61,566 nt of DNA from Flavobacteriales bacterium CG_4_9_14_3_um_filter_40_17 (GTDB taxonomy: Bacteria; Bacteroidota; Bacteroidia; Flavobacteriales; Flavobacteriaceae), in assembly GCA_002790195.1 (NCBI GenBank), contig PFUR01000022.1, forward strand, positions 1 to 61,566, given 5' to 3'. A program made the translations under genes and the position numbers. How positions within the stretch are numbered: position 1 is the first letter of the stretch; the number at the start of each line of letters is the position of its first letter. The notes below the pieces were generated by a model, which did not search any database, was not told the DNA's origin, and was given only the letters and a program-made list of their open reading frames with translations. Positions 42,636-52,564 of this stretch are shown here, piece after piece.

Positions 42636-43301
42636 TTATTGATTCGGAATATTTTTGTTTTTGAGTGCTATCAAAGAAGCGGCAAACAGGCCAAGATGAG
42701 CAACATTCATCGCTGTCGGAGCTAAATATTGCCCGATAGGGCGGACGAAAAAGAACAAGACAAAAACAATCAACAAGAGTAAAATAGGGTTGAAAAATGC
42801 CATCCATTTCGGGTACATTGTTCCGCCTTTCAAAATGGCCGAAACAAAACAGACAGACAACAGCAAGATGATAATCCGTAAGATTTGCACCAGATTTTCC
42901 AGATGCAATTCGTAAGAAGCAATGAGTTTCCGTTCCAAGCCGGGCACATTGGCTTCGTGTAAGGCTTGAACCATCACGCCCAAATTTGCCCGCGAGCCGA
43001 CCCAAATACCGCCGATGACAAAGGCAAAAATTCCTAAGGCCAATACAGCAAAAGCGAGGTTTTTACTACCCGTCCGCAAGGCTAGATAGATGTGCCAATA
43101 GCCGAAAATATAGAAAGGGATAAACGGCACCAAAATATAATGCCCTAATGTGAGCCGATCCGTCGGGATATCCAAAAAATAACCGAAAGGCACTTCCGAA
43201 TCAAACCCACCCGGATTGAAATGCAATAAAAATTCGCCGATTCCTACCATCACGGAAGCCAATAATCCCAAATAACCAAAAAGCCTGATGTGATTGTTCA
43301 T
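42636..43301 (-). CDS. Multi-pass membrane protein, possibly DUF6796
   Basis: A 221-residue protein with six to seven predicted membrane helices (for example LGLLASVMVGIGEFLLHF, LGHYILVPFIPFYIFGYW, AFAVLALGIFAFVIGGIWV, LVQILRIIILLLSVCFVSA, ILLLLIVFVLFFFVRPIG). It looks like a Bacteroidota family annotated, as I recall, as DUF6796; I cannot assign a function. It starts divergently from the gene at 43568 and precedes the FG-GAP protein with a 16-base gap, which suggests a joint role. Confidence 0.7.
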   Translation of the reverse strand: MNNHIRLFGYLGLLASVMVGIGEFLLHFNPGGFDSEVPFGYFLDIPTDRLTLGHYILVPFIPFYIFGYWHIYLALRTGSKNLAFAVLALGIFAFVIGGIWVGSRANLGVMVQALHEANVPGLERKLIASYELHLENLVQILRIIILLLSVCFVSAILKGGTMYPKWMAFFNPILLLLIVFVLFFFVRPIGQYLAPTAMNVAHLGLFAASLIALKNKNIPNQ

Positions 43302-43567
43302 TGGATGATGAAAGATATTTAGAAGCTAAGGTAACTGATTTTTTTCAACATAGCCTAAAGATAGCATTTTGCTTGCAGATTTTCGGCTGAAAATACTGAG
43401 GCGATTTAAGAATTAAGTGTTCTACTATCATTGGATTCAAGAAATAAACACGCTTCTTGCTCTGACTCTGCGGGTGTTTAAAAAATAAAAAAGCCCATGG
43501 CATGCAAAAAATAAATCAGCTGCTGTTGTGATTATCATATTCCGGATTTTTCGTACTTTGGCTTTTA

Positions 43568-44350
43568 ATGAAAAGCCTGCTTTATTTCTTAGTTTTTGTT
43601 CCGATTGTCTTTACTGCGCAACCCCGTTTCAGCATATCGGTAAGTGATTCGATTGCTTTAGAAGCAGATACTTTTTGGGGTGCCGACAGTTTTGGTAATT
43701 TGTATTACACCCAAGGAAATGTTTTTTATAAAAAAGCTGCCAATAAAGTTTTTTCTTTTTACGCGCTTAGTTTGGGTGACATTTCCTCGGTTGATTTGCT
43801 GAATCCGCTTAAAATAACCCTTTTCTACAAAGATTTTAATCGTGCTATTGTCTTGGACAATCAATTATCGGAAATTCAACGCATCGATTTCAACACGAAT
43901 AAAACCTATCGAATGGTGGCACATTGCACCACTTCCTATGAGCGGAATCTCTGGGTTTTTAATGTCGATTTGCAGCAACTCGAACTCTACAATTATGCCC
44001 AAGACAAAGCCTTGGTCGCCACCCAACCCATCGCCGATAAGGTGAAAGCACAACTGAGCAACTATAATTTCTGTTGGCTACTGACCGAACAAAGACTCAT
44101 ACAGTACAATATTTACGGCAGCCCGGTTTCTGAGTTTCCATTGCAAAATGCTTCCAAAGCTCACCGATTCAAAGATTCGTTGCTCTTTGTTCAAGACGGA
44201 AAATTGTTTTATTTCGATGTCAAATTCAGAGAACTTATCCCGATACCTTTGGAAAAAACTAATTTCAAGGATTTTTCGATTACCAATGATAAATTATATC
44301 TTTACCAAAACAATCAACTGACTGTTTACAACCTTAGTTTTCAACCTTAA
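43568..44350 (+). CDS. Secreted beta-propeller-like protein of unknown function
   Basis: A 260-residue exported protein. The signal peptide (MKSLLYFLVFVPIVFTAQPR) is followed by repeated short beta-strand pairs (DSFGNLYYTQGNVFYKK, LWVFNVDLQQLELYNY, LIQYNIYGSPVSEFPLQ, LLFVQDGKLFYFDVKFRE, LYLYQNNQLTVYNLS) that suggest a beta-propeller of about five blades. I know of no assigned function. It lies 10 bases before the deoxynucleoside kinase gene, so they form an operon. A TACTTTGG element near 43554 may be its promoter. Confidence 0.7.
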   Translation: MKSLLYFLVFVPIVFTAQPRFSISVSDSIALEADTFWGADSFGNLYYTQGNVFYKKAANKVFSFYALSLGDISSVDLLNPLKITLFYKDFNRAIVLDNQLSEIQRIDFNTNKTYRMVAHCTTSYERNLWVFNVDLQQLELYNYAQDKALVATQPIADKVKAQLSNYNFCWLLTEQRLIQYNIYGSPVSEFPLQNASKAHRFKDSLLFVQDGKLFYFDVKFRELIPIPLEKTNFKDFSITNDKLYLYQNNQLTVYNLSFQP

Positions 44351-44360
44351 ACTTTTTTCT

Positions 44361-44975
44361 ATGTACGTAGCTGTAGCCGGAAACATCGGAGCCGGAAAGA
44401 CGACCCTGACCGGACTGCTCTCCAAACATTTTAAATGGGAGGCGCAATATGAAGATGTCGTGGACAATCCTTATTTAGACGATTTCTACAACCAAATGGA
44501 GCGTTGGTCTTTCAACTTGCAAATATACTTTTTGAATAGCCGCTTTAGCCAGATTCTCCAATTCAGGGAAAGTGGCCGAAACATTATTCAGGATCGAACC
44601 ATCTACGAAGATGCTCACATATTTGCCCCAAACTTACATGCGATGGGACTGATGACCAACCGCGATTTTGAGAACTACCGTACGCTCTTCAACCTGATGG
44701 AATCGTTGGTGGCACCACCCGATTTGCTGATTTACCTAAGAAGTTCTATCCCCAATCTGGTGCAACAAATCCACAAACGCGGACGCGAATATGAAAACTC
44801 CATCAGCATAGACTACCTGAGCCGGCTCAACGAACGCTACGAAGCCTGGATTCAGAATTATGACAAAGGAAAGCTCCTCATCATCGATGTGGACAAACTC
44901 AACTTTGTCGATAACCAAGAAGACCTCGGCTTTGCAGTCAACAAAATCGATGCGGAATTGTACGGGCTGTTTTGA
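44361..44975 (+). CDS. Deoxynucleoside kinase
   Basis: A 204-residue P-loop enzyme that phosphorylates deoxynucleosides for salvage. The Walker A motif is GNIGAGKTTLTG; the family's base-binding and catalytic residues lie in YEDVVDNPYLDDFYNQMERWSFNLQIYFLNSR and RTIYEDAHIFAPNLHAMG (the DRS-like RT/ED motif). The length is typical of bacterial dNK/dGK. It supplies dNTP precursors and so links to the nucleoside transporter and ThyA elsewhere in the window. It follows the propeller-like gene by 10 bases. It is cytoplasmic. Confidence 0.9.
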   Translation: MYVAVAGNIGAGKTTLTGLLSKHFKWEAQYEDVVDNPYLDDFYNQMERWSFNLQIYFLNSRFSQILQFRESGRNIIQDRTIYEDAHIFAPNLHAMGLMTNRDFENYRTLFNLMESLVAPPDLLIYLRSSIPNLVQQIHKRGREYENSISIDYLSRLNERYEAWIQNYDKGKLLIIDVDKLNFVDNQEDLGFAVNKIDAELYGLF

Positions 44976-45021
44976 AAAAGATCCTTTTTCCCTACTTCAA
45001 CTAACTTAGTAAAAATATTTC

Positions 45022-45306
45022 ATGATAAACAAAAACAGTATCTTCATCTTAATAACTGTCGCAGTTCTGTTGCTCATTCCGTTCATCGCGATGCAATTTA
45101 CAGACGAAGTTGTCTGGACCGGTTTCGATTTTGTAGCAATGGGCTTCTTGCTGCTCAGTACTGGTTTGTTGTGTCAATTTGTATGGAGGAAAGTAACCAA
45201 AATCAAGCACAGAATCATCCTCTGTGCAGTAATTATAGGGATATTCTTTCTCATTTGGATAGAATTGGCAGTCGGAATCTTCGGGACTCTGTTTGCCGGA
45301 CAATAA
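45022..45306 (+). CDS. Small membrane protein, unknown
   Basis: A 94-residue protein with three predicted membrane helices (SIFILITVAVLLLIPFIAM, FVAMGFLLLSTGLLCQFVW, ILCAVIIGIFFLIWIELAV). The start at 45022 is 46 bases after the kinase stop, so it may share that transcript. Similar short proteins occur in Bacteroidota, but I do not recognise a function. A basic loop (RKVTKIKHR) sits between helices 2 and 3. Confidence 0.65.
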   Translation: MINKNSIFILITVAVLLLIPFIAMQFTDEVVWTGFDFVAMGFLLLSTGLLCQFVWRKVTKIKHRIILCAVIIGIFFLIWIELAVGIFGTLFAGQ

Positions 45307-45399
45307 CCGCCTATTTAAAAAAATACAAGCCAGTCACAGCATCTTAATAACCTGAGTTCGATTATTTTATAATGGTTACAAAAACCGTCAATTCGAATG

Positions 45400-45538
45400 C
45401 TTTGATCCCAAGAATTTGGAATCAAAGTGTATCGAGAATAGGATTTGTACCCAAAACGCTGGTTTTCGATGCAAAATTCCTCTCGGAATTTCACTCAAAC
45501 TGACGCATTTTGGATTAATCGAACTCCGGTTAATATCC
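45400..45538. other. Intergenic stretch with several consecutive hairpins (3' of glpD)
   Basis: In the 238 bases between the small membrane protein and glpD, four inverted repeats follow one another: CTTTGAT-C-CCAA-GAAT-TTGG-A-ATCAAAG (45400-45427), AAAAC-GCTG-GTTTT (45453-45466), AAATTCC-TCTC-GGAATTT (45474-45491), and a looser TGGATTAA ... TTAATATCCA (about 45510-45538). No frame here resembles a known family. Possible readings are a terminator region for glpD, a small RNA, or a repeat element. Confidence 0.5.
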
Positions 45539-45544
45539 ATAAAA

Positions 45545-47212
45545 TCAAACCACTCTTGCCACCCGGCTATGTTTTTCCATTTGATTTTCCAATTCCAAGC
45601 GATATCCTTTTAAGGTATTTTCATCAGAATCGAACAACTGCCGATGGGTTTGCAACACCGTATCCATCAAAACAGGAATGCTTGCAATATCGAAATACAA
45701 TCTTCCCGTCCGGCGGATAAAGAAATCCATCGGGTTGGCAATCATTTCATTCTCAACGCAGAACATATATTCGGCTTGCCCCATCTGTTGGATGGCATTT
45801 GTGTTTTGTGTGGTTAATTTGTCAAAAATCGCCAAAATTAAATCGGTTTGTTTGCCGAAGGTATTCACCAAATACTGCGCATATTTTTCATCAAATCCGG
45901 CAGGAGCTATCCGTTCAAAAATCTTTTGAATGTATTTTTTAACTTCTTTATAATTTTTAAACGGTCCGCCACAAAGTGATATTTTCTCTGTGGTGGAAGG
46001 TTTAACGGTCATTTTGTATCTTTCTTCGAGAAGCTCACTCGATTTGTCCACCACGCGTTCGGCCATTTTCCGATAGCCGGTAAGCTTTCCGCCCGCGATA
46101 GAAATCAGCCCGGTATCGGAAATAAAAATCTCGTCTTTACGGGAAAGCTCCGATGCTGATTTTCCTTCCTCGTGTATCAGCGGTCGCAAACCTGCCCAAG
46201 AAGAAATGATGTCTTTCATCTCCAAATTTATCTTAGGAAACATGTTATTGACAGCGCTGATGAGGTAAATGGCATCGGCGGCATCGGTCAATACTTCGTC
46301 TTTGTTGTATTGGTAATTGGTGTCTGTCGTGCCAAAATAGGTGATATTCCCACGCGGAATGGCAAACATCATCCGCCCGTCAGGGATGTCGAAATATACG
46401 GATTGTTTTACCGGAAATTTTTCATAAGGGACTACCAAATGTACTCCTTTGGTCAGGTGAAGCTGCTTTCCTTTTTTGGAATGATTTGTTGACCTCAGTT
46501 CGTCCACCCACGGCCCGGTCGCGTTGATAACCAATCGCGCCTTGATGTTGAAAACTTCTTTGGTGATTTCGTCTTCCGCAACCACTCCGCAAACCGTATC
46601 GTCTTGATACAAAAATTCGTTTACTTTGGCGTAGTTAAGTATGGTCGCTCCATGCGCAACTGCTGTTTTGATGTTTTCAATGGTCAAACGCGCGTCATCA
46701 GTCCTGTATTCGGCGTAATAACCCGCGCCTTTCAAGATTTTTTTGGGAAGCAATGGTTCTTTCTCTAAAGCTTCTTTCTTGTCGAGCATCTGCCTTTTGT
46801 CTTCTCCTTCCACACTTGCCAAAATGTCGTAAACTTTTAGGCCGATGGAGGTGAGCCAAGTGCCATAGCTGCCATTTTCGACTATGGGCAACAACATTTT
46901 TTCGGGGACTACCAAATGCGGCGCAATCCGGTGGACGATGGCTCTCTCCGACCCGACTTCCTTGACCAGCCAAAAATCGAATTGTTTGAGATAGCGCAAT
47001 CCGCCGTGAATGAGTTTGGTTGATTTACTACTGGTTCCTGAAGCAAAATCGTTCTTTTCGACCAAGGCTACTTTCATACCCCGCGCAGCCGCATCGAGCG
47101 CGATGCCTGCTCCGGTGATACCTCCGCCAATGACTAAAAGATCAAATTCGGTATTTTTTAGTTTGGCTAAAATTTGCGGTCTGTCTTTAACGGAAAATTT
47201 AATCTTCTTCAT
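45545..47212 (-). CDS. glpD: Aerobic glycerol-3-phosphate dehydrogenase
   Basis: A 555-residue FAD enzyme that oxidises glycerol 3-phosphate to dihydroxyacetone phosphate and passes electrons to quinone. The N-terminal FAD motif [22 protein letters not shown], then [24 protein letters not shown] and [12 protein letters not shown] are standard. The C-terminal DAO_C domain (about 420-540) follows, ending with [18 protein letters not shown]. It is peripheral to the inner membrane. It lies downstream of glpK on the same strand and overlaps it by 14 bases. No GlpF glycerol facilitator is in this cluster. Confidence 0.94.
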   Translation of the reverse strand: MKKIKFSVKDRPQILAKLKNTEFDLLVIGGGITGAGIALDAAARGMKVALVEKNDFASGTSSKSTKLIHGGLRYLKQFDFWLVKEVGSERAIVHRIAPHLVVPEKMLLPIVENGSYGTWLTSIGLKVYDILASVEGEDKRQMLDKKEALEKEPLLPKKILKGAGYYAEYRTDDARLTIENIKTAVAHGATILNYAKVNEFLYQDDTVCGVVAEDEITKEVFNIKARLVINATGPWVDELRSTNHSKKGKQLHLTKGVHLVVPYEKFPVKQSVYFDIPDGRMMFAIPRGNITYFGTTDTNYQYNKDEVLTDAADAIYLISAVNNMFPKINLEMKDIISSWAGLRPLIHEEGKSASELSRKDEIFISDTGLISIAGGKLTGYRKMAERVVDKSSELLEERYKMTVKPSTTEKISLCGGPFKNYKEVKKYIQKIFERIAPAGFDEKYAQYLVNTFGKQTDLILAIFDKLTTQNTNAIQQMGQAEYMFCVENEMIANPMDFFIRRTGRLYFDIASIPVLMDTVLQTHRQLFDSDENTLKGYRLELENQMEKHSRVARVV

Positions 47213-48698
47213 GCCATTCTCTTGATTTGTTAAGTGCTTTTTGCCATCCTTTGTAAAGCTTTTCCCGCTTTAGGCTGTTGAAAGCCGGGATGAATGTTTT
47301 TTCTATTTCTTTGGTTTGAAGAATTTGATCCTTGCTCCACAAACCGATTTCCAAACCGGCTAAGTAAGCTGCTCCCATGGCGGTAGATTCAATACATTCG
47401 GGTTTTTCGACTGGAACGCCTAACATGTCAGCCTGAAATTGCATCAGATAATCATTTACACATGCGCCTCCATCCACTTTTAATGCTTGCAGTTCGATTC
47501 CTGAATCTTTTTGCATGGCTTGCAAAACGTCCACAGTCTGGTAGGCAATCGCCTCCAAAGTCGCGCGAATGAGGTGTTCGGCTCCGGTGTCGCGAGTGAG
47601 TCCGAAGATTGCTCCGCGCGCATTCATGTCCCAGTAAGGCGCACCCAAACCGGAAAATGCTGGCACAAAATACACCGGGTTGTCGCCGGACAATGATTCT
47701 GAAATGGGTTGCGTGTCACTTGCTGTTTGGATGATTTTCAAAGCATCGCGCAACCATTGTACAGCGGCTCCGGCTATAAATACGCTCCCTTCAAGTGCAT
47801 AATGCACTTCGCCGTCTATACCCCACGCGATGGTTGTCAGCAATCCGTTTTGGGAATATTGCAGGTGTTGCCCCGTGTTCATCAGCATAAAACAGCCAGT
47901 TCCATAGGTGTTTTTGGCCATTCCAGGCTTGAAACAGGTCTGCCCGAAAAGTGCAGCTTGTTGGTCTCCGGCTATTCCGGTGATGGGAATTTGGATTCCT
48001 TCAAACTCAAAATCACCATAATGATAAGAACTCGGTTTCACTTCGGGCAACATACTTGTATAAATTTCAAGCCGGTCGAGGATGGTTTTGTTCCATTTGA
48101 GTTTGACAATGTCAAAAATCATGGTGCGGGATGCATTGGAATAATCTGTCGCGTGGACTTTCCCTTTTGTCAGGTTCCAAAGCAGCCAAGTATCGACCGT
48201 GCCGAAAAGCAAATCTCCTGTGGCTGCTTTTTCTTTGGCTCCTTCTACGTTTTCGAGTATCCAATGAATTTTGGTGGCGGAAAAATAGGAATCAATGACC
48301 AATCCTGTCCTTTCTTTCACATAAGATTCTAACCCTTCTTTTTTTAGCGTTTCGCAGATGGGTGAGGTACGCTTGTCTTGCCATACAATGGCGTTGTAAA
48401 CAGGTTTTCCGGTTTGTTTATCCCAAACAACAGTAGTTTCGCGTTGGTTAGTGATTCCAATTGCCTTGATTGAATCTAAGGTTATATTTTGGTTGGCTAT
48501 TAACAATTTGAATACTGTCAGCTGGCTTTCTAAGATTTCCATCGGTTCGTGCTCGACCCAACCGGATTTGGGATAATGCTGGGTAAACTCTTGTTGTTCA
48601 AATGCAACTATTCGCCCTGAACTGTCCACTAAAACGGCTCTTGAACTTGAAGTACCTTGATCTAAGGCTATGATGAACTTTTGGTTTGAATGGGTCAT
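47199..48698 (-). CDS. glpK: Glycerol kinase
   Basis: A 499-residue kinase that phosphorylates glycerol with ATP. Motifs: [83 protein letters not shown] and [22 protein letters not shown], all as in the FGGY kinase family. The length equals that of E. coli GlpK. It is the first gene of glpK-glpD; the 14-base overlap suggests translational coupling. It is divergent from the OsmC gene, with a 119-base control region. Confidence 0.95.
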   Translation of the reverse strand: MTHSNQKFIIALDQGTSSSRAVLVDSSGRIVAFEQQEFTQHYPKSGWVEHEPMEILESQLTVFKLLIANQNITLDSIKAIGITNQRETTVVWDKQTGKPVYNAIVWQDKRTSPICETLKKEGLESYVKERTGLVIDSYFSATKIHWILENVEGAKEKAATGDLLFGTVDTWLLWNLTKGKVHATDYSNASRTMIFDIVKLKWNKTILDRLEIYTSMLPEVKPSSYHYGDFEFEGIQIPITGIAGDQQAALFGQTCFKPGMAKNTYGTGCFMLMNTGQHLQYSQNGLLTTIAWGIDGEVHYALEGSVFIAGAAVQWLRDALKIIQTASDTQPISESLSGDNPVYFVPAFSGLGAPYWDMNARGAIFGLTRDTGAEHLIRATLEAIAYQTVDVLQAMQKDSGIELQALKVDGGACVNDYLMQFQADMLGVPVEKPECIESTAMGAAYLAGLEIGLWSKDQILQTKEIEKTFIPAFNSLKREKLYKGWQKALNKSREWHEED

Positions 48699-48817
48699 CG
48701 CTTTTGGTTTAAGAAAATTGGATAGCCAATGTACCTATTTTCTGTCATTGACGCAAATAATTGTGATTTGCTTGAATATTTTACATTTACAATCACTTAG
48801 ACAAATTTTGTTTTAAA

Positions 48818-49291
48818 ATGATTAAAGAACACCTCTACCACCTCACTGTCCTTTGGACCGGAAACAAAGGATCCGGCACAAGCAGTTACTCGGCTTACGA
48901 ACGCAGCCATCTCATCTCGGCAAAAAACAAACCGGATATTCTGGGCTCTTCCGATGTTGCATTTCGGGGCGACCCTTCAAAATATAATCCGGAAGAACTG
49001 TTGCTCGCCTCCCTGTCGAGTTGCCACATGCTTTGGTTTTTGCATCTGTGTGTAGAAAATGGTGTGGTGGTTCTAGCTTACTCAGACAGTCCGGAAGGCA
49101 AGATGATTGAATTCAAAAACGGCAGTGGACAGTTTTTAGAGGTTACGCTTCATCCCACGGTGGTTTTGACGGTGGCAAGTATGCTCGCCAAGTTGGATGC
49201 CTTGCACGAAAAAGCACATCAATATTGCTTCATAGCCAATTCAGTCAATTTTCCGGTAAAACATATTGCAACCGGAAAAACAACTTCTTGA
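48818..49291 (+). CDS. OsmC/Ohr-family protein
   Basis: A 157-residue protein of the OsmC/Ohr fold. The two redox cysteines characteristic of peroxide-reducing members are visible in LLLASLSSCHMLWFLHLC and in AHQYCFIANSVNFPV, and the N-terminal GKGSGTSSYSAYERSH-like region contributes the active-site Arg. Such enzymes reduce organic hydroperoxides. Length and motif order suggest the OsmC subclass. It is monocistronic, followed by a strong terminator (49309-49338), and divergent from glpK. Confidence 0.85.
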   Translation: MIKEHLYHLTVLWTGNKGSGTSSYSAYERSHLISAKNKPDILGSSDVAFRGDPSKYNPEELLLASLSSCHMLWFLHLCVENGVVVLAYSDSPEGKMIEFKNGSGQFLEVTLHPTVVLTVASMLAKLDALHEKAHQYCFIANSVNFPVKHIATGKTTS

Positions 49292-49308
49292 AACCTATAT
49301 GAAAACAA

Positions 49309-49338
49309 AAACCCCCGAATCTTCCGACTTGGGGGTTT
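49309..49338. terminator. Strong intrinsic terminator (bidirectional) after the OsmC gene
   Basis: AAACCCCC at 49309-49316 pairs with GGGGGTTT at 49331-49338, an 8-bp GC-rich stem with A- and T-runs at the ends. It lies between the convergent OsmC and DoxX genes, so it can end both transcripts. Confidence 0.8.
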
Positions 49339-49366
49339 GAGGTATTTTGTTGTGAAAAAATCAGGT

Positions 49367-49741
49367 TTAGACAAAAAGCCCTTTGAAACTTTCCCGGTAA
49401 TTGTAAAGCAAAATCAGATGCAAGATTGCAACCAATGCCGCCGCACCAATGCCCGCGGGAGCCAAAGCCAAATGAAACAGGATAAATCCGACCGTAATCG
49501 GAAAAAGTGCAACCAATGCAAAAGGCACCCATTTATTGAGTAGCAACATAGCTCCTACCACAATTTCAACAACCGCGATGAGCGGAATCAAAAATCCGGT
49601 TGCCATCATGGCGCCAAAAAAAGCACCTGCAGCTTCGGGCATTTCCATAGCCGGCATGAAGTTGGCGAACTTATTGATTCCGAAAACCAATAAAATCAGG
49701 CCTAATAAAATTCTGACTACCATTGAAACTTTTGAATTCAT
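49367..49741 (-). CDS. DoxX-family membrane protein
   Basis: A 124-residue protein with four predicted helices (VVRILLGLILLVFGINKF, AAGAFFGAMMATGFLIPLIAVVEIVVGAMLLL, FALVALFPITVGFILFHLAL, ALVAILHLILLYNY). The helix 1 RxLLGLxLLVFGxNKF pattern matches DoxX/SURF4-like proteins of unknown function. It is transcribed towards the OsmC gene and shares the terminator with it. A different DoxX paralogue is encoded at 6520-6903. Confidence 0.8.
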   Translation of the reverse strand: MNSKVSMVVRILLGLILLVFGINKFANFMPAMEMPEAAGAFFGAMMATGFLIPLIAVVEIVVGAMLLLNKWVPFALVALFPITVGFILFHLALAPAGIGAAALVAILHLILLYNYRESFKGLFV

Positions 49742-49846
49742 ACGTGAAAAATTTAAGGTTAATAGATGAAGGTTGTGTTTGTAAAATTCTGTTAAAAATA
49801 CAAATCTTTCTCAATCTACAACACCATTAAATCATAAATTTTCACT

Positions 49847-50857
49847 TTATGCTTTTTCCAATTGATTTGAAACGAGTTTGTTGGCAATCAGGTATTGGGC
49901 AATTTGCACGGCGTTGGTGGCAGCTCCTTTGCGCAGATTGTCTGCTACAACCCAAAGGTTCAGGCCGTTTTCTACCGTATTGTCTTTGCGGATACGCCCG
50001 ACAAAAACATCGTCTTTGCCATGGGCATAAAGTGGCATTGGATAAATCTGTGTCGCCGGGTTGTCTTGTACGATGACACCCTCGGTTTCGTGAAGGATTT
50101 TGCGGATGTCAGAAACCTCAAACGGTTTTTCGAGTTGCACGTTGACCGATTCGGAGTGCCCGCCAACAACGGGTACACGAATGGCAGTCGCGGTAACTGC
50201 TATGTCCGGGTTTGCCAATATTTTCTGCGTTTCGCGGACGAGTTTCATCTCTTCTTTGGTGTATCCATTTTCTTCAAACACATCGCATTGCGGAATCGCA
50301 TTGCGATGTATCGGGAACGGATAAGCCATTTCCCCTTGGATGCCTTTATACTCATTTTCGAGCTGATTGACTGCTTTCACACCGGTTCCGGTGATAGACT
50401 GATAGGTAGAAACCACGATTCTTTTGATACCGTATTTTTTGTAAAGAGGTGCGAGTACCATAACCATTTGAATGGTCGAACAATTCGGATTCGCGATGAT
50501 TTTGTCCTCTTCTGTCAAACAGTCTGCGTTGACTTCCGGTATGATTAATTTTTTGGTTGGATCCATTCGCCAAGCCGATGAATTGTCGATGACCGTTGTG
50601 CCTACCTCAGCAAATTTAGGCGCCCATTCTAATGAGGTGTCCCCGCCCGCTGAAAAAAGAGCGATGTCGGGCCTTTTTGCAACTGCATCTTTCAAGCCGA
50701 TGACCGTATATATTTCACCCCTAAATTCGATTTGCTTGCCGACAGATTTCTCGGAAGCTACCAATATCAATTCAGAAAATTCTACTTTTTGCTCAGCCAA
50801 AACTTTGAGCATCACGTTACCTACCAATCCGGTAGCGCCTACAACTGCTAATTTCAT
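49847..50857 (-). CDS. asd: Aspartate-semialdehyde dehydrogenase
   Basis: A 336-residue NADPH enzyme that reduces aspartyl phosphate to aspartate semialdehyde in the lysine, threonine, methionine and diaminopimelate pathways. The nucleotide-binding motif is VVGATGLVGNVMLKVL, the catalytic cysteine is C126 in IIANPNCSTIQM, and the acid/base histidine is H234 in RVPVVGGHSESVNV. I start at the ATG at 50857, since the sequence there opens directly with the glycine motif; an upstream ATG at 50866 adds only MIS. It is monocistronic. A long AT-rich gap follows upstream of the next gene. Confidence 0.94.
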   Translation of the reverse strand: MKLAVVGATGLVGNVMLKVLAEQKVEFSELILVASEKSVGKQIEFRGEIYTVIGLKDAVAKRPDIALFSAGGDTSLEWAPKFAEVGTTVIDNSSAWRMDPTKKLIIPEVNADCLTEEDKIIANPNCSTIQMVMVLAPLYKKYGIKRIVVSTYQSITGTGVKAVNQLENEYKGIQGEMAYPFPIHRNAIPQCDVFEENGYTKEEMKLVRETQKILANPDIAVTATAIRVPVVGGHSESVNVQLEKPFEVSDIRKILHETEGVIVQDNPATQIYPMPLYAHGKDDVFVGRIRKDNTVENGLNLWVVADNLRKGAATNAVQIAQYLIANKLVSNQLEKA

Positions 50858-51372
50858 ACTAATCAATTTTAAAACGATTCGGTCGCAAATGTATGGAATA
50901 ATCTTTCTTAAAAGAATGATGTTTTTATTGTTTTATAAATATATAACAAAATGTTATTTATATTAATTTTTTTGAAAACAAAATATATAACTGCATTGTA
51001 AGGCTTATTTATGCTGATGTATATCAATCATTTAAAAATATATAACGATTTGGATGCATCCAACATTGGCTTATTTTTGTATGTATTTTTAACCAAGTGT
51101 TGCATTACATTAACCAATAAAAACTGATATATTCATGTAAAACAAGAAAAAATATATTTATGCCTAAAATATTTAACTTAAAATATCCTAAAAACAGGAG
51201 GTATCGGATATGTTTTTTTCATCTGTTGATATTTATTTGTTTTTAAAAGGTCAGATGTAATTCGCTAATCAACATTTCGGTTGGTATCCAGAATTGTTAT
51301 GGCTCATTTCATATTAGCTTATAAAAAACCTCCAAAAAGAGAAATCAACAAACTTTGCTTACCTTTAATCCC
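50858..51372. other. AT-rich intergenic region with a lone Shine-Dalgarno-like mini-ORF
   Basis: About 500 bases of very AT-rich sequence between the divergent asd and BioF-like genes. The only notable item is an AGGAGGT at 51196-51202 followed, after 7 bases, by ATG at 51210 and a 16-codon frame ending at 51260. Flavobacteria use such motifs little, so chance is likely. No family-like frame is seen. Control elements for both genes probably lie here. Confidence 0.45.
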
Positions 51373-52506
51373 ATGAAAAAAATACCCAAACCACTGATAA
51401 AAAAACTTGAAAAACGCCAAGAATCCGGGGCTTTTAGAACGCTGAAAACAAAATCCCAACTGATTGACTTTTCATCCAATGACTATTTGGGTTTGGCACG
51501 CTTGGAAGCAATCCCCATCCGCGCGGAACAAATTTTGAACGAATCGGGCCCTCGCCTGAATGGCGCGACAGGCTCTCGGTTGCTCACGGGGCATTCAGTG
51601 CTTTTTGAAAGGGTTGAAAATCAGATTGCAAACTTCCACCTAACCGAAACCTGCCTGATTTTCAATTCGGGTTATGATGCCAACATCGGTGTGTTTTCCG
51701 CGCTGCCGCAACGAAATGACTTTGTGCTTTATGATGAATTTGCACACGCTTCCATCCGGGATGGATTACGGCTTACCTTAGCTAAATCGCAGAGTTACAA
51801 GCACAATGATTTTGAAGATTTAGAGAAAAAAATAAAAAGAACAACTGCTTCATCAACGGTTTGGGTTGCCACCGAAGCCGTGTTCTCGATGGATGGCGAT
51901 TCCCCCGATTGGGATAAATTTGGGAAAATCTGCAACCGATATGACATCCACCTCATCATCGACGAAGCCCACGCTACCGGGGTTTTAGATAATTTACCGA
52001 AAATATACCGGCAAACGAACTTAGAAAAACATTTGACAGCACGGGTGGTTACCTTCGGAAAAGCGTTGGGCTGCCATGGTGCGGCCGTTTTGGGCAAACC
52101 ATCACTCAAAGATTATCTCATCAATTTTGCCAGAAGCATGATTTACACCACCGCGCTTCCACCGGTCTCTTTAGCAAACATTTTGGCTGCTTATGAATGT
52201 TTACAAGACGTTTCCAATAGAAAAAAATTGCAAGAAAACATCAACTTCTTTAATGAAAATCTGTCGAAATCCGGTTTGGATAAATTCTTTATTCCCAGCC
52301 AGTCCGCCATTCATTGTTGCATCATTCCCGGAAACAACCGAATAAAAAAACTGAGTTTGCTATTAGAAAAATCAGGGTTTGATGTCCGCGCTATTCTTTC
52401 TCCGACAGTACCCGAAGGAAAAGAAAGGCTACGGTTTTGCCTGCATGCACACAATACGGAGAGCGAACTACAAAATGCACTCGAAATCCTCACAACGCAG
52501 CTATAA
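51373..52506 (+). CDS. BioF-like alpha-oxoamine synthase (8-amino-7-oxononanoate synthase family)
   Basis: A 377-residue PLP enzyme of the alpha-oxoamine synthase family (AONS, KBL, ALAS, SPT). The Schiff-base lysine is about residue 230 in VVTFGKALGCHGAAVLG. The substrate and PLP motifs are FSSNDYLGLARL, NGATGSRLLTGHSVLFERVE, HIILDEAHATGV-type (HLIIDEAHATGVLD) and DFVLYDEFAHASIRDGLRL. It is most like AONS (BioF), which makes the biotin precursor from pimeloyl thioester and alanine, but no other biotin gene is present, so a different acyl-CoA/amino acid pair is possible. I start at the ATG at 51373; the frame also opens at 51355. Confidence 0.85.
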   Translation: MKKIPKPLIKKLEKRQESGAFRTLKTKSQLIDFSSNDYLGLARLEAIPIRAEQILNESGPRLNGATGSRLLTGHSVLFERVENQIANFHLTETCLIFNSGYDANIGVFSALPQRNDFVLYDEFAHASIRDGLRLTLAKSQSYKHNDFEDLEKKIKRTTASSTVWVATEAVFSMDGDSPDWDKFGKICNRYDIHLIIDEAHATGVLDNLPKIYRQTNLEKHLTARVVTFGKALGCHGAAVLGKPSLKDYLINFARSMIYTTALPPVSLANILAAYECLQDVSNRKKLQENINFFNENLSKSGLDKFFIPSQSAIHCCIIPGNNRIKKLSLLLEKSGFDVRAILSPTVPEGKERLRFCLHAHNTESELQNALEILTTQL

Positions 52507-52515
52507 AAAAAAATA

Positions 52516-52546
52516 TTGTTTTATTTTCGATTATTTTATATATTTG
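52516..52546 (+). promoter_or_regulatory. Promoter for the first T9SS cargo gene
   Basis: TTG at 52516-52518 and TATATTTG at 52539-52546 lie 20 bases apart, an excellent match to the Bacteroidota promoter. The first bases overlap the end of the previous frame. The ATG follows at 52565. Confidence 0.65.
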
Positions 52547-52564
52547 GTTTATAAAAATTTCTAA

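Noticed and set aside
45416-45613. Small frames in the glpD downstream gap
   Set aside because: They overlap hairpins and the glpD 3' end and have no family-like sequence.
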